A stretch of DNA of 64,000 nt from Eutreptiella sp. 'Long Island Sound 2002' (GCA_964036045.1 OZ038388.1:7084058-7148057); one strand, 5' to 3'. Positions 1 through 10,759 are shown, counted from the stretch's first letter. Numbers and translations are program-made. Notes: a model not told the origin generated them from the letters alone.

Positions 1-706
1 CGCCGTCTATTGTGCCTTATGAGCCTCCGTCCGTGTCGCTGCAACGGCTTGTTTGTCTGTCTACAGCCTTCGACGTCCCGTCTGCTGCAGCAGCCAATCG
101 TTCAGGTGTGCGGACGGCGGTGCCCACTGCAGCAGGGCTTTGGACGATGCGTTCAGCGAGGCTGCTTTGTGGCTGAGGGTTTGTTTACTGCTTCTCCTCA
201 GAACGGGAGGGATGGGGGGCGAGCCCCACACTCCCTGCGCCCCCGCTTGAGAGCCCGAAGCCTGGGCCAGAGGGCCTGTACGATGACTCCCGCCGGCTGC
301 ACGTCTGGCCCTCATTATCGACCCCTGATCTGCGGTCGCGCCTCAATCGTGTGGTTCGGCGCTCTCTCGCTATATTACTGCACCCCCCTCCCCTTAACTC
401 CAGCTGGCAACAACAGCAACAAGCACTCGTTCTGCAGATTGCGCAGGCGACGGTCCGGCTTGGGCCTTCATTTTGTGTATTTGATTCTTTGACATGTGGC
501 GTTCCCAAATCCATGTTTTAAGCCAAAAAACGGAATGATGGCACTCACTCACCCAACCACCCACCCACCCACCCACCCATTTACTCATTCCCTCCCTCCC
601 TTCCTCCCTCCCTCCATTACTCACTAACTCACTCACTCACTCACTCTTTTCCTCCCTCCTTCCTCCATCTCCATCCCTCCCTACGCCCGTCTGTGTTCTG
701 CTGCAG
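1..706. other. Upstream region, 5' end of the RCC1-ART gene not found
   Basis: No convincing exon or promoter is visible here. The first recognised exon (707) begins in phase 1, so at least one earlier exon carrying the start codon, and a signal peptide if there is one, must lie here unrecognised or before the window. The open frames are GC-rich, show no family resemblance and overlap each other on both strands. Confidence 0.5.
541..652. repeat. Low-complexity CCCA/TCAC/CCTT repeat
   Basis: Pyrimidine-rich degenerate tetranucleotide repeat with CACC, CTCC and CACT blocks, directly upstream of the first recognised exon. It could extend the pyrimidine tract before the splice acceptor at 705-706. 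Confidence 0.8.
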
Positions 707-835
707 ATGCTGCGTATTTCCTCATGGGCTTCGGAGTTGTTCAAAGCAGCCCACAGCCATTATTTCTTCCCGCTTCTGCCCAAAGAGTGACCGCCATCGC
801 AAGTGGTGACGGCCACCACGCATTCCTTACCGCTG
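707..835 (+). CDS. RCC1-like exon, blade 1
   Basis: This 43-codon exon lies between CTGCTGCAG and GTATGTG, phase 1 at both ends. It reads D-A-A-YFLMGFGV and ends GDGHHAFLTAG, the usual RCC1 blade order: an aromatic-x-x-G-x-G strand followed by the G-x-x-H-(S/A)-x-x-L-T strand. It is the most divergent of the seven blades and lacks the N-x-x-G-Q-L-G turn. The region upstream has no other recognisable blade, so it may be the first of seven. The long tryptophan run in the same frame further downstream is intronic (GGT)n and not part of the protein. Confidence 0.65.
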
Positions 836-980
836 GTATGTGTTCCTGTGTCACTGCTGTCTCTCTGCTCGTGTCGCTTGCTGTGCCCAACGGAGGAGAG
901 GGGCCTCAGGGCGAAGCTTGCTCAAGCTTGTTCCTGAGAGAAGAGGGGGGGGGGGGGCTGCCGAAACATCGTCGTTGGTA

Positions 981-1041
981 TTGGTGGTGGTGGTGGTGGT
1001 GGTGGTGGTGGTGGTGGTGGTGGTGGTGGTGGTGGTGGTGG
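981..1041 (+). repeat. (GGT)n microsatellite
   Basis: About 20 uninterrupted GGT units inside intron 1. Frames through it give poly-Trp, poly-Val or poly-His and are not genes. It is G-rich enough to form G-quadruplexes. Confidence 0.95.
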
Positions 1042-1894
1042 CAGGGGAGGGGGATCGAAGAGCGCGAAATGACGGAAACGAGCTGGTGATTACCACTGGG
1101 CAGCGGAGGTTGGAGAATCAGTGCCACCACTGCTGCTGCTGCAGTCGACGCTGCACCTGATGCAGCAGCTGCTGCGGCTGCGTGCGTGTGTATGTGTGTG
1201 TGCGCGCGGGCGGGCGGCCACCTGCGTCCGGAAGGCCACACATGTTTGACCTGGGGAACCCCCTGAGTTGAGGGTGCTTGTGAGAGAGTGGGTGGTCATA
1301 CCAGAACTCAGCGCCACAGGCGCTCCGGTCTATGTCTGCAACAGAGACGATCCCGTGCCACGTTCCCGGGTGGAGAGGCATCGATCTGCGGGTGTGCGCG
1401 GTGTGCGGCAACGGGTGGTCGAAACGACACATGCTGCCGGCATGAACAGTGTGCCCCACGACCTCCCCCCCGGCCAAGAGGTGCCAGGGTAGTGTCGGGT
1501 CGCCTGTGCATCGCCCCAAGATGATGATTCGCGAACACTGCACCTCCCCGTCGCCGCCGCTTCAGAAGGGCGCCTCGCCTGCAACACGATGGATTTGTGT
1601 TCGTTGGCCTTTCGGGGGGGTCTGAAGGCCAGTGCCGTGGTGCAGGGGTGGATATAATGGTGACGACATTACCAAGGTGGGGGTGAGGCGGGGGGGGGGG
1701 GGGGCTGTTGAGCCAGGAGGCAGTGATGACGGAATGACGATTACGATTACGATTAGCTCAGGCAGTTCAGGCACAGATGATTCGGAATTGCAAGTCATTG
1801 TGGCAAAATGTGTCAAGAAATGATTGCACTGTGTGGACTGTCTTCATGGGATACACCAACCCCTGTGCAATGTATTGTCTTGTGTTCAGGGGTA

Positions 1895-1972
1895 GTAGAT
1901 TGGCTCAGTAGTACAGTGGTGTATGCATTGGCTCATGAATTGATTGTCCTGGGTTGGTTCAATTCCAGGGTA
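1895..1972 (+). repeat. tRNA-like (SINE-type) repeat
   Basis: TTGGCTCAGTAGTACAG at about 1900-1916 resembles an A box. GGTTCAATTCC at 1956-1966 matches the RNA polymerase III B box and sits inside a CCTGG/CCAGG stem. No full cloverleaf can be folded, so it is better called a tRNA-derived repeat than a tRNA gene. Confidence 0.5.
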
Positions 1973-2215
1973 GCACCTGCTCTGGCGCCTTTTCTGGCCA
2001 TCAGTCCTCTTGTAAAACTGCTGGCAAAACTGCGAGTTCAGTCAAACGGGTAAATCGTAATTGTAATCGTCATTGGGGGGGGAGGGGGGGGGGGGGCTGG
2101 GGGGGGGACCACCCCCCCCCCACACACTATATCCACCCCTGCCGTGCTGACGCCGTTGCCCCGCTCCGTCCACATCTGGCGCTTCGGCAGTGTTGGTTCT
2201 GATTTCCCTCGCAAA

Positions 2216-2341
2216 GTGGGTGTGGGTGTGGATTTGGGTGTGGGTGTGGGTGTGGGTGTGGGTGTGGGTGTGGGTGTGGGTGTGGGTGTGGGTGTGGGTG
2301 TGGGTGTGGGTGTGGGTGTGGGTGTGGGTGTGGGTGGGTGG
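2216..2341 (+). repeat. (GTGGGT)n microsatellite
   Basis: About 20 copies of a hexamer with one GATTTG interruption near the start, about 210 bases before blade 2. It resembles a telomere-like G-rich array and can form G-quadruplexes. Open frames across it (Val-Gly, Val-Trp, and Pro-His/Thr-His on the reverse) are artefacts. Confidence 0.95.
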
Positions 2342-2552
2342 GTCCCCACAGCAGCGCGGCGGCGGAGGCGGCCACCGCTGCTGTTTCTCGTGCCGGAGCT
2401 GCTGCAGCTGCCCGCGATGTTGCCGGTGCTTGCCGCCGCTGCCAATGCGCTGCTGCTGTTGCCGGTGATGCGAGCGCCGCGGGTGTTGCTGCTGTTGAGG
2501 CCGCCGCCCCCGCCGCTGCAGACAACTCATGGCCTTTCGTGCTCCGCTGCAG

Positions 2553-2699
2553 ATGGCCAATTGTACGTGTTCGGGCGGAACGACTGGGGCCAACTCGGTC
2601 TTGGCCACCGGCGGTTCGAGCCCCGCCCCCAGCGCCTGTTCTCCGGCCGCAAGATCGAGGCCGTCGCCCTGGGACACACCCACAGCGCGTTCCGGATCG
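2553..2699 (+). CDS. RCC1 exon, blade 2
   Basis: This 49-codon exon has acceptor CTGCAG and donor GTATGCC, phase 1 on both sides. It encodes D-G-Q-L-YVFGRNDWGQLGLG and closes with LGHTHSAFRIG. This is a textbook RCC1 blade: small-x-L-Y-x-F-G-x-N-x-x-G-Q-L-G, then G-x-x-H-S. RCC1 blades form a seven-bladed beta-propeller used for protein, nucleotide-exchange or chromatin contacts. Which applies here cannot be told from sequence. An upstream AG at 2519-2520 (also CTGCAG) could be a competing acceptor, but only the one used here keeps phase and the blade start. Confidence 0.85.
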
Positions 2700-4700
2700 G
2701 TATGCCCCGCGCCGCGTTCACACATCGCCGTGCGGCTCTTGGCAGGACCGGCGGGTCGGAACGCCCCGTCTGCACCGCGCCACGGGACTCCCGGTTCAGG
2801 CCACGCAGGGACAGCCCCCCCCCCCCCCCCCCCCGGAGGGCCCTCCGGGGCCCAGGATAGTGCCACTTGGCCGAGACCTTCGGGCCACCCCTGGCCCATC
2901 GTGGGAACCCCGAGACGCCACGCTGTTGCCTTGATAGTGGGGGCATCTTCAACACACGCGCGCGAGCACACACGCACGCACCCTCACCTCCTGCGGGAAC
3001 ACCCCAAACCTCGGGTCACACGGCCGAGGCATCGACTGTCGCTGCTGAGTGGATGAGCTCTGAAGTGACCCCCCCCCCCCCAAGAAGGCCGTCCGGGCCC
3101 CAGGATAGTGCAGCCGCGTATAGACCTGCTGAGCACAGAGGCCCATGGCGCCACGCGGTCCTGCCCGCCCTGGCCCCTGCCCAGTGCCTTGACGTCGGAC
3201 CGCCATGCGCTGTGCCGGTCATGGGGTTCGCCTTCAGAGGCCTCGGGTGCGGGCCTCGGCATCCGAGACGGCACCGGGGGGGCTCAGGGCCCACGGGCCC
3301 GTTTCAGTGCGCACTCATCGCGATGCAGGACGGGGGCGTTTGGTAGTGGACAAGTGTTTTTGTTCTGGGACAAGACGTCGACCTGCAACCGCCGTCCGTT
3401 ACTCTACCACCGCCGTCGGTTGCCCTTCAAAGTGCCGCCCAATTGTGTGCCTCGCTACCGAACTGGCCCGACTTTTTTTGGCCGGTGTTCAAGTGAAAAG
3501 CGTCCCGTTCATGACACACGACGCCACACGTCGTGTGCAGTGCCCCTCCGGGCGGGGCGTGTGTGCGGGTGTGGCTCCCCCCAGCGCCTCAAAGGGGGGG
3601 GGTTGCCTCTCGTGGGGCCCGGCGGTGTTTGGAAGGGACTGTGTTCTGAGGGCGGGGGGGGGGGCGGGTCTGGGGGGATCCCGCGAAAGGCCGGGTCCAA
3701 GTTTGAGTTCCCCGGGCCAAAATGTGGGGCGAGAATTGTGGGTGTCAGGGCCAAAGCGCCCCCACCCCCCCCCACCCCCACCGCACCGCACTCCTTTGCA
3801 AACGCCGCCTGCCTGAGACTCGAGCGTGGGGCCTCTGGCTCAGGGTGCCATGTGCCATGCCTCCCTGAGCCACGCGGAGAAGTCAGCAAGTCAGTGTGAG
3901 ACAATCGCAGAAAAAGCCTTTGCCCTGAACGAGGTCTATCCCCACGACCTAAACATACAAGTTCAGTCCTCCTTTTGTATGAACACAGATGAGATTCATC
4001 GGGAGCCCCCACCCGGATGGCTGGGAGGCGCCGAGCAAAAACGCCCAAAAAAAAAAAGATAAGATTGCTTCAGCAGCAACGCTTTTGGAGAGCTCCACAA
4101 GACAAGGCCTTCTTTCTGAAGGATTGCTGCTTTTCGTGCTTTCGGAGGGGCGGCACATAGAAAGTCTTGATCTTGTGCGATGGTCAGTCAAAGGGGTGTC
4201 CTTTTCTGCTGCATTTTTGCAAAAATTGCCGGGCCCGTCTTCCCATTGCACTATTTGCGTTCGTTGGCTTGATCACTTATCCCATGTCCAAGTCTTTTGG
4301 TGCGGGCCTTGGCAAAGGCAGTCCGGACAGGCACACGCGGCTTTCGGGCGGTTGCACTCAACTTTTGGAGGGTACGAAGGGCCGCTGTCCGCGGGCCCTA
4401 AGACTTCGGTAGGGCCCTCCCACTGTCCCCAGGCATTCCACTGGGGGTGTCCCCAGGGAATCGCTTGAAGGGGGGGGGGGCGGGGCTGAGCCCCTCCCCC
4501 CAACGCTGCGGTCTTGACTCTACCCCAAAGGCATTCCCATACCCCAACACCAGCCCCAACCGCATTTCCAACCGCCAGTAACCGCCCCCCCTACCGCTGT
4601 CACATCCCCTGTGACCTCCCGGTAACCGCTCTGAAACTGCCCCGTTCGCCCCTCTCCCCTTCAAGCGAAGCCCGGGGTGCCCCTATGTGTTCGTTCGCAG
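2700..4700 (+). other. Intron 2 of the RCC1-ART gene
   Basis: About 2.0 kb with poly-C at about 2817-2834, other poly-G/C tracts and no recognisable gene. The GC-rich open frames on both strands show no domain and overlap one another. Confidence 0.6.
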
Positions 4701-4865
4701 GGCGGCACTGGTACGTCATGGGGTCGAACTTGTTTGGGGAGCTGGGCACCACCAATTGGACCCACGGCCAGTGCCTCACCACCCCACGACCGCTGTCCAT
4801 CTCCGCCACGGACCCCATCGCAACGCTGGTGTTCGGCGTTCAACACAGTCTATGCCTCACTGCAG
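4701..4865 (+). CDS. RCC1 exon, blade 3
   Basis: This 55-codon exon follows TTCGCAG and ends before GTGTGCTGG, phase 1 both sides. It encodes G-R-H-W-YVMGSNLFGELGT and ends FGVQHSLCLTAG. The blade consensus is intact, with E replacing Q in the G-Q-L-G turn. A six-residue insertion relative to blade 2 lies in the loop between the strands, as is common in RCC1 repeats. Confidence 0.85.
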
Positions 4866-6084
4866 GTGTGCTGGTGTTGTGGATTGGGGGCATGGGGCCA
4901 GAGATGCATCAGAAGGGAAGGGACCTCTGAGGGGGGCGCAGAAGCGGTTAGACAGGCGGTTGGAGGAGGTTGCCAAAGCGGTTGGGGGCGGTTACTGTCG
5001 GTTACAAATGTAGTAGAAGCTGGCGCTTGGCGTCAGGGGGACAGTGGCTGGGCATAGGCTGGGCGCCCTGGAGGAGGGGGTACCTCCCTCCCCCCTGCAT
5101 GGGGCCGAACAGAGGGTCGGCGCCTGCCTCACGCAATGAGGCCGGACGCGGGTCCCGCATCGGGAGCAGCTTGTCCAAAGGGGCTGGGCCGGGGAGGACG
5201 CAGCCATGGGACCCCACCGCTCCTTCGGCCCCCACTGCCGCTGCATCCCCCAAAGGGACGGATATGATGGGGGGCTCTGAGGGGTCCGAGATGACGAAAT
5301 GACGCATACGAACCTCCTCCGTCCCTCGGATGGCAAAGGGTGAATTTTGGCGCCGCAGCCGCCGAGTTTTTTTCTGCGGGTCCAAAGTGTTCCAAAATCT
5401 CGAAAATTTTTTCTTTCAAAAAATGTCACGAGGCCCATCAAATTGATCAGCGAAATGGGCTGAACGCGAAGATGTACCTGGCGGGGGCCTCCTCCTGCGG
5501 CGCACGGCCATTCTGATACTTCGCTGCTCGGCCTCCCCCGTGACCCAGGGTTGCGGGGGAGAGTGCCGTGCATGGCCGCAGGCACGAGCTGCAGAGGCGG
5601 TGGGGCAGGCACTGGCGGGTACCCCTGCATTGTCCCCCGGATGGACCTCCCCCGACGGCCATCGCCCACTGCGCATTGGGGGCTCTTGGGCGACGCCGAC
5701 CCCCGAAGCCACCGCCCAAAGGGTCCACAAGGGGTCGGGTCTTGGGGGTGGGGCATGGACACCCGCCCAGTCCTCTCGCACCGGAGGACCACACGTCTCT
5801 CCCGTACCAACGCAACGCTTGTGCGGGTCCCGCTGCTGCGCCCCGCCAAGTGCCCGGGCCGGCAACAGAAGGGTACGCCGGCAGGGCCACGTGGCCTTGA
5901 GCGGGGGGTGCACAGGGATGAGTACAGTGTGTGAGGGGGTACCCCCCCCCCCCACGACGACATGACAATGACGAAATTCGGCCGGCCAATTTTGGCCCAT
6001 TTTCACCACTTTTGACCCTTGACCAAAAAAAAAGTGAATCCCCGCCCCAGGAGGGGGGGGGGGGGGGTTACCCCCCCCCCCCCC

Positions 6085-6250
6085 TGTGTGACATGCCGTC
6101 GGGTTGTGTTTCTTTACGGGGCCCTGGACAGTCACCCATTCTTCCCTCCGCATGTTGCGTTGGGTCGGCCGCTGCGGCCGGTGTTCATTGTGGTGTCGTT
6201 TCCGCGTTGGCGGGGCCCAGTATTTGGCGTACTGGGGGTTGTGCTGGTTG
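6085..6250 (-). repeat. G-tailed dispersed repeat family, copy 1
   Basis: Reverse-complement match to copies at 7128, 14525, 17200 and 20285. They share blocks such as CGGAAACGACACCAGCAGG, CGACCCGACGCAAC and TGTCCAGGGCCC. On its own strand this copy ends GACGGCATGTCACACA followed by a G-run (the C-run at 6071-6084). Confidence 0.8.
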
Positions 6251-6267
6251 CCCCCCCAAGACCCCAA

Positions 6268-6361
6268 GACCAAAGGGACCATCGTGGGAACAAACGAAAT
6301 GTACCGTTGGCAAAATCTGATCGGGCCAGTTTTTTGGTACACGCACTTGTTGGTCCCAGAC
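6268..6361. repeat. 90-bp dispersed repeat, copy 1
   Basis: Matches 6571-6654, including ACCAAAGGGACCATCGTGGG, AAATCTGATCGGGCCA and GGTACACGCACTT. Both copies are flanked by poly-C. Confidence 0.75.
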
Positions 6362-6570
6362 CCCCCCCCCCCCGTCTCCTCTAACACATCCGTGCCTGCA
6401 CCCCCGTATCCCCCCCTTATCTCCCCCAGAATGCCAAGCCTCCCGCGTGCCGTGTGTCCCTCATTGGCTCACACACTGCTGCGGAGCCATCGGGCGCTTG
6501 CCACATCCACAGGCCAACATTAGAGTGGCCGCACACGGGGGGGGGGGGGACTCCCTGGACCCCCCCCCCA

Positions 6571-6654
6571 GACCAAAGGGACCATCGTGGGCAATGCACC
6601 GTTGGGGAAATCTGATCGGGCCATTGGTGGTACACGCACTTTTGGGTCCCGGAC
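6571..6654. repeat. 90-bp dispersed repeat, copy 2
   Basis: Second copy of the repeat at 6268-6361, in the same orientation and about 300 bp downstream. It differs by several small deletions. Confidence 0.75.
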
Positions 6655-7127
6655 ACCCCCCCTCCGTTCCAATACTTCCCTCGGGCAGAGTCGTGCCGGT
6701 GCAGTTTTGTAGTATCGAGACCAACGTCGTGGGGGGACCCAACGCGACGTGAGGCAACGATTGCGGCCGCCTCCGAACGAGCGCTGCGCAACGGGCGCAC
6801 AACTGCGCTGCAGAGGGCCAGCGGGGGGACCTTCCGCTTCGTGGACCGTGCCCGTGCGGCGCTGCCCTGCCCCGTGTCGTGCGGGTGCTGTCCCCAAGGC
6901 GGGCACCACGCGGACGGGGCAGGGCTGCCAGAGTGCCTAACCAGAGTCAGGGCGGCACGCCCCTCCGCTTTGCATTTGATGGTCCGTTTCGAACGGCGTT
7001 TGTCACGGTCCCCGTCCGGCGGCTTTGCCGACGGGGCGTCTGCCAGTGCACCTCCGCCAAAGCAGAGCAAAAGGAAGAGGGTGGGCATTTGCCGTGACCG
7101 CGCTAGGGAGGGGGGGGGGGGGGGGGG

Positions 7128-7350
7128 CAACTACTGGGCACCGCTACCGCACAAACGGCACCCGCTGCAACCAGCACAGCCCCGGCATGCCAACCACTGG
7201 GCTCCACGAACGCGGAAACGTCACCAGCAGGAGCACCGGCTGCAGTGGCCGTCAGAACGCAGCGACCCGACGCAACAAGTGAAGGGAAGAACAAGTGACT
7301 GGCTAGCGCCCAGTAAAGAAACAACAACCCGACGGAATGTCACACAAGGG
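7128..7350 (+). repeat. G-tailed dispersed repeat family, copy 2
   Basis: Begins CAACTACTGGGCACCGC directly after a long G-run and ends GAATGTCACACA followed by a second G-run. It is among the longer members of the family. Confidence 0.85.
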
Positions 7351-7626
7351 GGGGGGGGGGTTGAGGGGACGGACACAGACAGACAAGGGCCCGTGGCGTG
7401 CGCATGCGCTCAACGCATGCGGTCGACCGTGACATACCGCCCCCCTCCCCCCCCTAGACGACATGTCGTCCGCTCAGTGGCTGACAGGCCCTGAGAGGCC
7501 ACGCCATTGTGCCGGCCCAAGGCCCGGTCCCTCCGCGTGCCTGTGGACCCCCTAAACCCTCGCACTTGGTGGCGCACCGTGCGCTGTGCCCGCGCTGAGC
7601 GAAAAGTAGGCTATTCTTGACCCGTG

Positions 7627-7787
7627 ATTGAGCCATCATCTCGTCACAGAAAGCCCATTTATTGTCCGTCGCCTTGACGGATCGGTCGTCGACGATCGCC
7701 GTGATCGTGTTGACGACTTGGGCGGCGAACGGGTGCGAGCAAAGGCCATACACACACGCCTACGGTATTCGTCGCATCTCGAAATGA
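7627..7787. repeat. 160-bp dispersed repeat, copy 1
   Basis: About 90 percent similar to 11328-11488. The conserved core is GCCCATTTATTGTCCGTCGC, then a near-palindromic TCGGTCGTCGACGATCG. On the minus strand it has a coding-like frame with I-V-D-D-R-S-V-K-A-T-D-N-K-W, so it may be the remnant of a mobile-element ORF. I do not recognise the family. Confidence 0.75.
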
Positions 7788-8166
7788 AATGAATTCGTGC
7801 CAAACACATGTTTCCCCCGATGGCCCAGGTGACTGCAGTAACTACCGTGTTCCCAGACACAGGACTGCTCGGATTCCACCAAAACCTCCCCATTTTTCAA
7901 CCAAAAAACACCCGCCTTACCAAAACAGCCCCATTTTGCCCCACCCCCCCCCCAGGGACTTGCTTTAATTTTCATTCCAGCGGGGGGGGGGCTCCCCCCT
8001 GGACCCCCTCCCCCCCTCCCCCCTCAGCTCAAGTGCACCCGAAAACCTGGGTTTTGGGAACATTTTTTAGTCATGGGAAAAAAATTTTCGGCGCCTTTGG
8101 TGCATGCCATACATTGTGTACATATTGCTCCATGTATGTTCCATATACCTTATTTTCCATACTACC

Positions 8167-8505
8167 ATGCCCCAACGCTCGTTGTTAGTGTATTTCAGCT
8201 CCCCGGTCCCACCATTGCCACGCGCAAAACGCGAAGATGTAATTGACGCGCTGCTCTATTTTAGGTTTAAAGATAGGATCACCGGTCATAAAAGACAAAA
8301 AGCCGAGATACCCTCTGATCCGGAGTCAGTGGATGATGAGGTGCTGCCTAATAATTTGTCTGATGTCTCCCATTCATGCAGTGACTCAGATTCGTCATCA
8401 TCATCAGGTTCCAGTTCTAGTTCCATTACTGATGGGGGATCCAGTTCAGGTGAGTCTAATTCTGACTCACAAGAAAGATCACTGTCATTTGGCATGAGAT
8501 GGTGA
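8167..8505 (+). CDS. Small Ser/Asp-rich ORF of unknown function, possibly a mobile-element fragment
   Basis: A 112-residue frame starts at an ATG in a locally AT-richer patch (TTCCATACTACC-ATG). The N-terminal half is ordinary protein-like sequence, M-P-Q-R-S-L-L-V-Y-F followed by K-R-E-D-V-I-D-A-L-L-Y-F. The C-terminal third is an acidic serine tract. A Ser/Asp-rich coding-like segment at 29291-29402 looks related. It sits inside an intron of the RCC1-ART gene, its base composition differs from the surrounding GC-rich DNA, and its start resembles the N-terminus of some transposases. I cannot assign a family. It may be a real small gene, an exon of a larger decayed element, or chance. Confidence 0.35.
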   Translation: MPQRSLLVYFSSPVPPLPRAKREDVIDALLYFRFKDRITGHKRQKAEIPSDPESVDDEVLPNNLSDVSHSCSDSDSSSSSGSSSSSITDGGSSSGESNSDSQERSLSFGMRW

Positions 8506-9571
8506 ATGTCCCGCTTTGTTGTAGTTGTTGTGTTTTGGTGAGATGTGGGAACCCTGAATTGACATTCAATGATGAATTTTCTTTGTTTACAGCCGACAAC
8601 ATGACATTTCCATGTGCTGAGTTGTTCATTCTCCGATAATTTTTCTGTTCCCCGTGGATTGGGTATGTTCCGGCAGGGGGGGGGGGACCCCTCCCCCCTG
8701 GACCCCCTCCCCCCCCCCGCTCAAGCAAGTCCCTGACCCCCCCCCCCTTGACCAACCCCCCCCATTTTTTTCGTACCAAAAAAACCCATATTTTTACCGA
8801 CCCCCCCCCAAGAGATATCAAAGTTGACCAAAAAAAAACCTATTTCTTACAACAAAAAAAAACCCATTTCTTACAAAAAAAAACCACCCCAAATCACCTC
8901 GATCAGCTCAAAAACTCAGACAATGAGGCAAAACAAACGGTGTGTCACAATGAAAATGCCGGATTGCTGTCTGAATCTGCGGTTGTTGTTCCTGTGGACG
9001 TAGCCCCTCCGGTGGTGGGGGGTGTTCAGGGTGGTCCCGGGAATGCTCCCTGACTATTGGGCACCGTGTGCGCTGTGCAAAACCGCCCCCTTTGCTGGGG
9101 TCCAGTGCGGTATTCCGTGTTGGGGGATACCCCCAGTGCCCTGCGCACGACAGGCCAGTGTGAGTGCATTGCTTTGCCACCATGGAAGCGACAGCCCATC
9201 ATGACCCACAGCCAAGCCTCTTGGGTCACCACGATTTCGGTGACTTCCGGTGACCGGTGGTTTGGCAGTTTTTTACACTTGGTGATCTCGCTGACCTACA
9301 TTTAACAATAGAAGAAGGGAAGGGGGGCGTTCTCACAGTTGTTCTTTACCATGAGGGTTTGCATTGTAGTGTGTTTGATTGGTGTATGATATCATCCAAA
9401 ACCATTTAAAAAGTGAACAACAAGAAATGTCAAGGAATGCACTAACAACCTTCAAGAAAGGGCAACATGCATCCATAAACTCTTTTCACGGTTTTTAACA
9501 ATTTTTTGCGTTTTTACAGTTTTTTACGAAGCCATGGAAATGGTGACTGGGGCTGCAGGTGGTTGGACGGA

Positions 9572-9677
9572 ATGAACCGGCGGTACCCTCGGCGGCGGTT
9601 CGGCTCAGCCGGTTAGGTTCCGGCGGTTCGGCTCGGCGGCGGTGTCGGCCGGCCGAACCGCCGGGCCGTTCCGACGC
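9572..9677. repeat. GC-rich foldback (MITE-like) element 1
   Basis: Dense CGGCGGTTCGGC / GCCGGCCGAACCGCC inverted motifs flanked by CGGAATGAACC at the left and CCGTTCCGACG at the right. It is related to 10497-10656. Confidence 0.6.
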
Positions 9678-9919
9678 ACCCCCCCCCCCCCAAGGATCCC
9701 CAGGTTAGGCACCCTTTTTTTTCACCCACCTTGACCCATTGGGGACCCCCGAGAATGCAAGGGTCCTAGGAGCATCATGGTGACCCTTAGCGTACGTTTT
9801 GACTTCTGATTTTGTCCCCTTTGGTGGGGACCCCGAAGAATGCAAGGGTGACGTAGCATTTCCGCCCTCTTTTGGGCCCCAACCTTCCGGTGCTATTGAG
9901 GAAACCGGGACAATCTTTG

Positions 9920-10063
9920 AATCCACGCTTTGTTGCGTGGCCCCTCGAGTTGGGGTTAGGGACTCACAATCCACGCTTTGTTGCGTGGCCCCTCGAGTTG
10001 GGGTTAGGGACTCACAATCCACGCTTTGTTGCGTGGCCCCTCAAGTTGGGGTTAGGGACTCCG
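9920..10063 (+). repeat. Tandem repeat, 48 bp x 3
   Basis: Three adjacent 48-bp units starting at 9920, 9968 and 10016, each containing CCACGCTTTGTTGCGTGGCC (a short hairpin) and CTCGAGTTGGGGTTAGGG. The same TTGGGGTTA(T/G)GGACTC motif recurs near 37.7 kb, 35.9 kb and, inverted, 53.9 kb. Confidence 0.9.
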
Positions 10064-10212
10064 AGAACCTTCCGGTGCTATTGAGGAAACCAGGCCAGTC
10101 TTAAATTAAATTAAATTTACGTTATTACGTACGATATATTACGTTCCTTTTACGTTACTTTTTTTGTTGCTACATGTCACCTGTGCCGTGAATTCCTTCC
10201 TCTCTTTTTCCT

Positions 10213-10447
10213 GCACACAAAAGGCGGCCTATAGCCACCGCAGGAGTCATGTTATTTAAGGGGCCACAGGCAAGGCGGTACACAGAGAACGCGGTGCCCA
10301 CACAAGGCGGTGCACACAAAAGGCGGCCTGTGGCCACCGCAGGAGTCATGTTATTTAAAGGGCCACAGGCAAGGCGGTGCACACAAAAGGCGGTGCACAC
10401 AACAAGCGGCCTGTGGCCACCGCAGGAGTCATGTTATTTAAGGGGCC
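10213..10447 (+). repeat. Tandem repeat, about 110 bp x 2-3
   Basis: Units contain GCCACCGCAGGAGTCATG, TTATTTAA(G/A)GGGCC and CACAAAAGGCGG, repeated three times with small length changes. Confidence 0.85.
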
Positions 10448-10496
10448 TAAGAGGGGGATTTTGCTTTTTCAAGAGGAACATGGGGTGGGGGGTGTA

Positions 10497-10656
10497 TCGG
10501 AATGAGCCAGCCGATTCGGCCGCCCGGACCGCCGCCCGGCGGTTCGGCCGGACCACCGCCCGGCAGTGTCGGCCAAATTTTCGGCCGAAATCCGCGGCAG
10601 CGGTCTCGGCCGGCCGAACCGCCGCCGAGCCTCACCGCCGTTTCATTCCGATGAGC
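10497..10656. repeat. GC-rich foldback (MITE-like) element 2
   Basis: Bounded by TCGGAATGAGCC at the left and TTTCATTCCGATGAG at the right, which are inverted copies (TCGGAATGA / TCATTCCGA). The interior is made of GCGGTTCGGCC and GGCCGAACCGCC motifs able to fold on themselves. Confidence 0.65.
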
Positions 10657-10759
10657 TGGTGCAGGTGACTCAGGAGGCCTGCCCAGCATGCGTTCTGTGC
10701 ACAATGCCATGGATTCGAGAGGGGCGGCGGCGTGCACCACTGCCCCGCACGGTGTGCAG

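Larger units (their letters stand above)
836..2552 (+). other. Intron 1 of the RCC1-ART gene
   Basis: GT at 836, AG at 2551-2552. It contains a (GGT)n tract, a possible RCC1 exon relic near 1320-1450, a tRNA-like short repeat near 1895-1970, several poly-G tracts and a (GTGGGT)n tract. No gene is supported inside it. Confidence 0.6.
4866..10759 (+). other. Intron 3 (5.9 kb) of the RCC1-ART gene, filled with repeats
   Basis: The longest intron. It holds copies of the G-tailed repeat family (6085-6250 and 7128-7350), a duplicated 90-bp repeat (6268-6361, 6571-6654), a conserved dispersed repeat (7627-7787), a small Ser-rich ORF (8167-8505), A/C-rich tracts around 8700-8900, two GC-rich foldback elements and two tandem arrays (9920-10063, 10213-10447). 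No further RCC1 blade was found in it. Confidence 0.6.

Noticed and set aside
724-1241. Frames with poly-Trp, poly-Val, poly-Thr and poly-His
   Set aside because: They are translations of the (GGT)n microsatellite in intron 1.
2042-2977. Long frames with Val-Gly, Val-Trp, Thr-His or Pro-His repeats
   Set aside because: They read through the (GTGGGT)n array; only the RCC1 exon 2553-2699 within one of them is supported.
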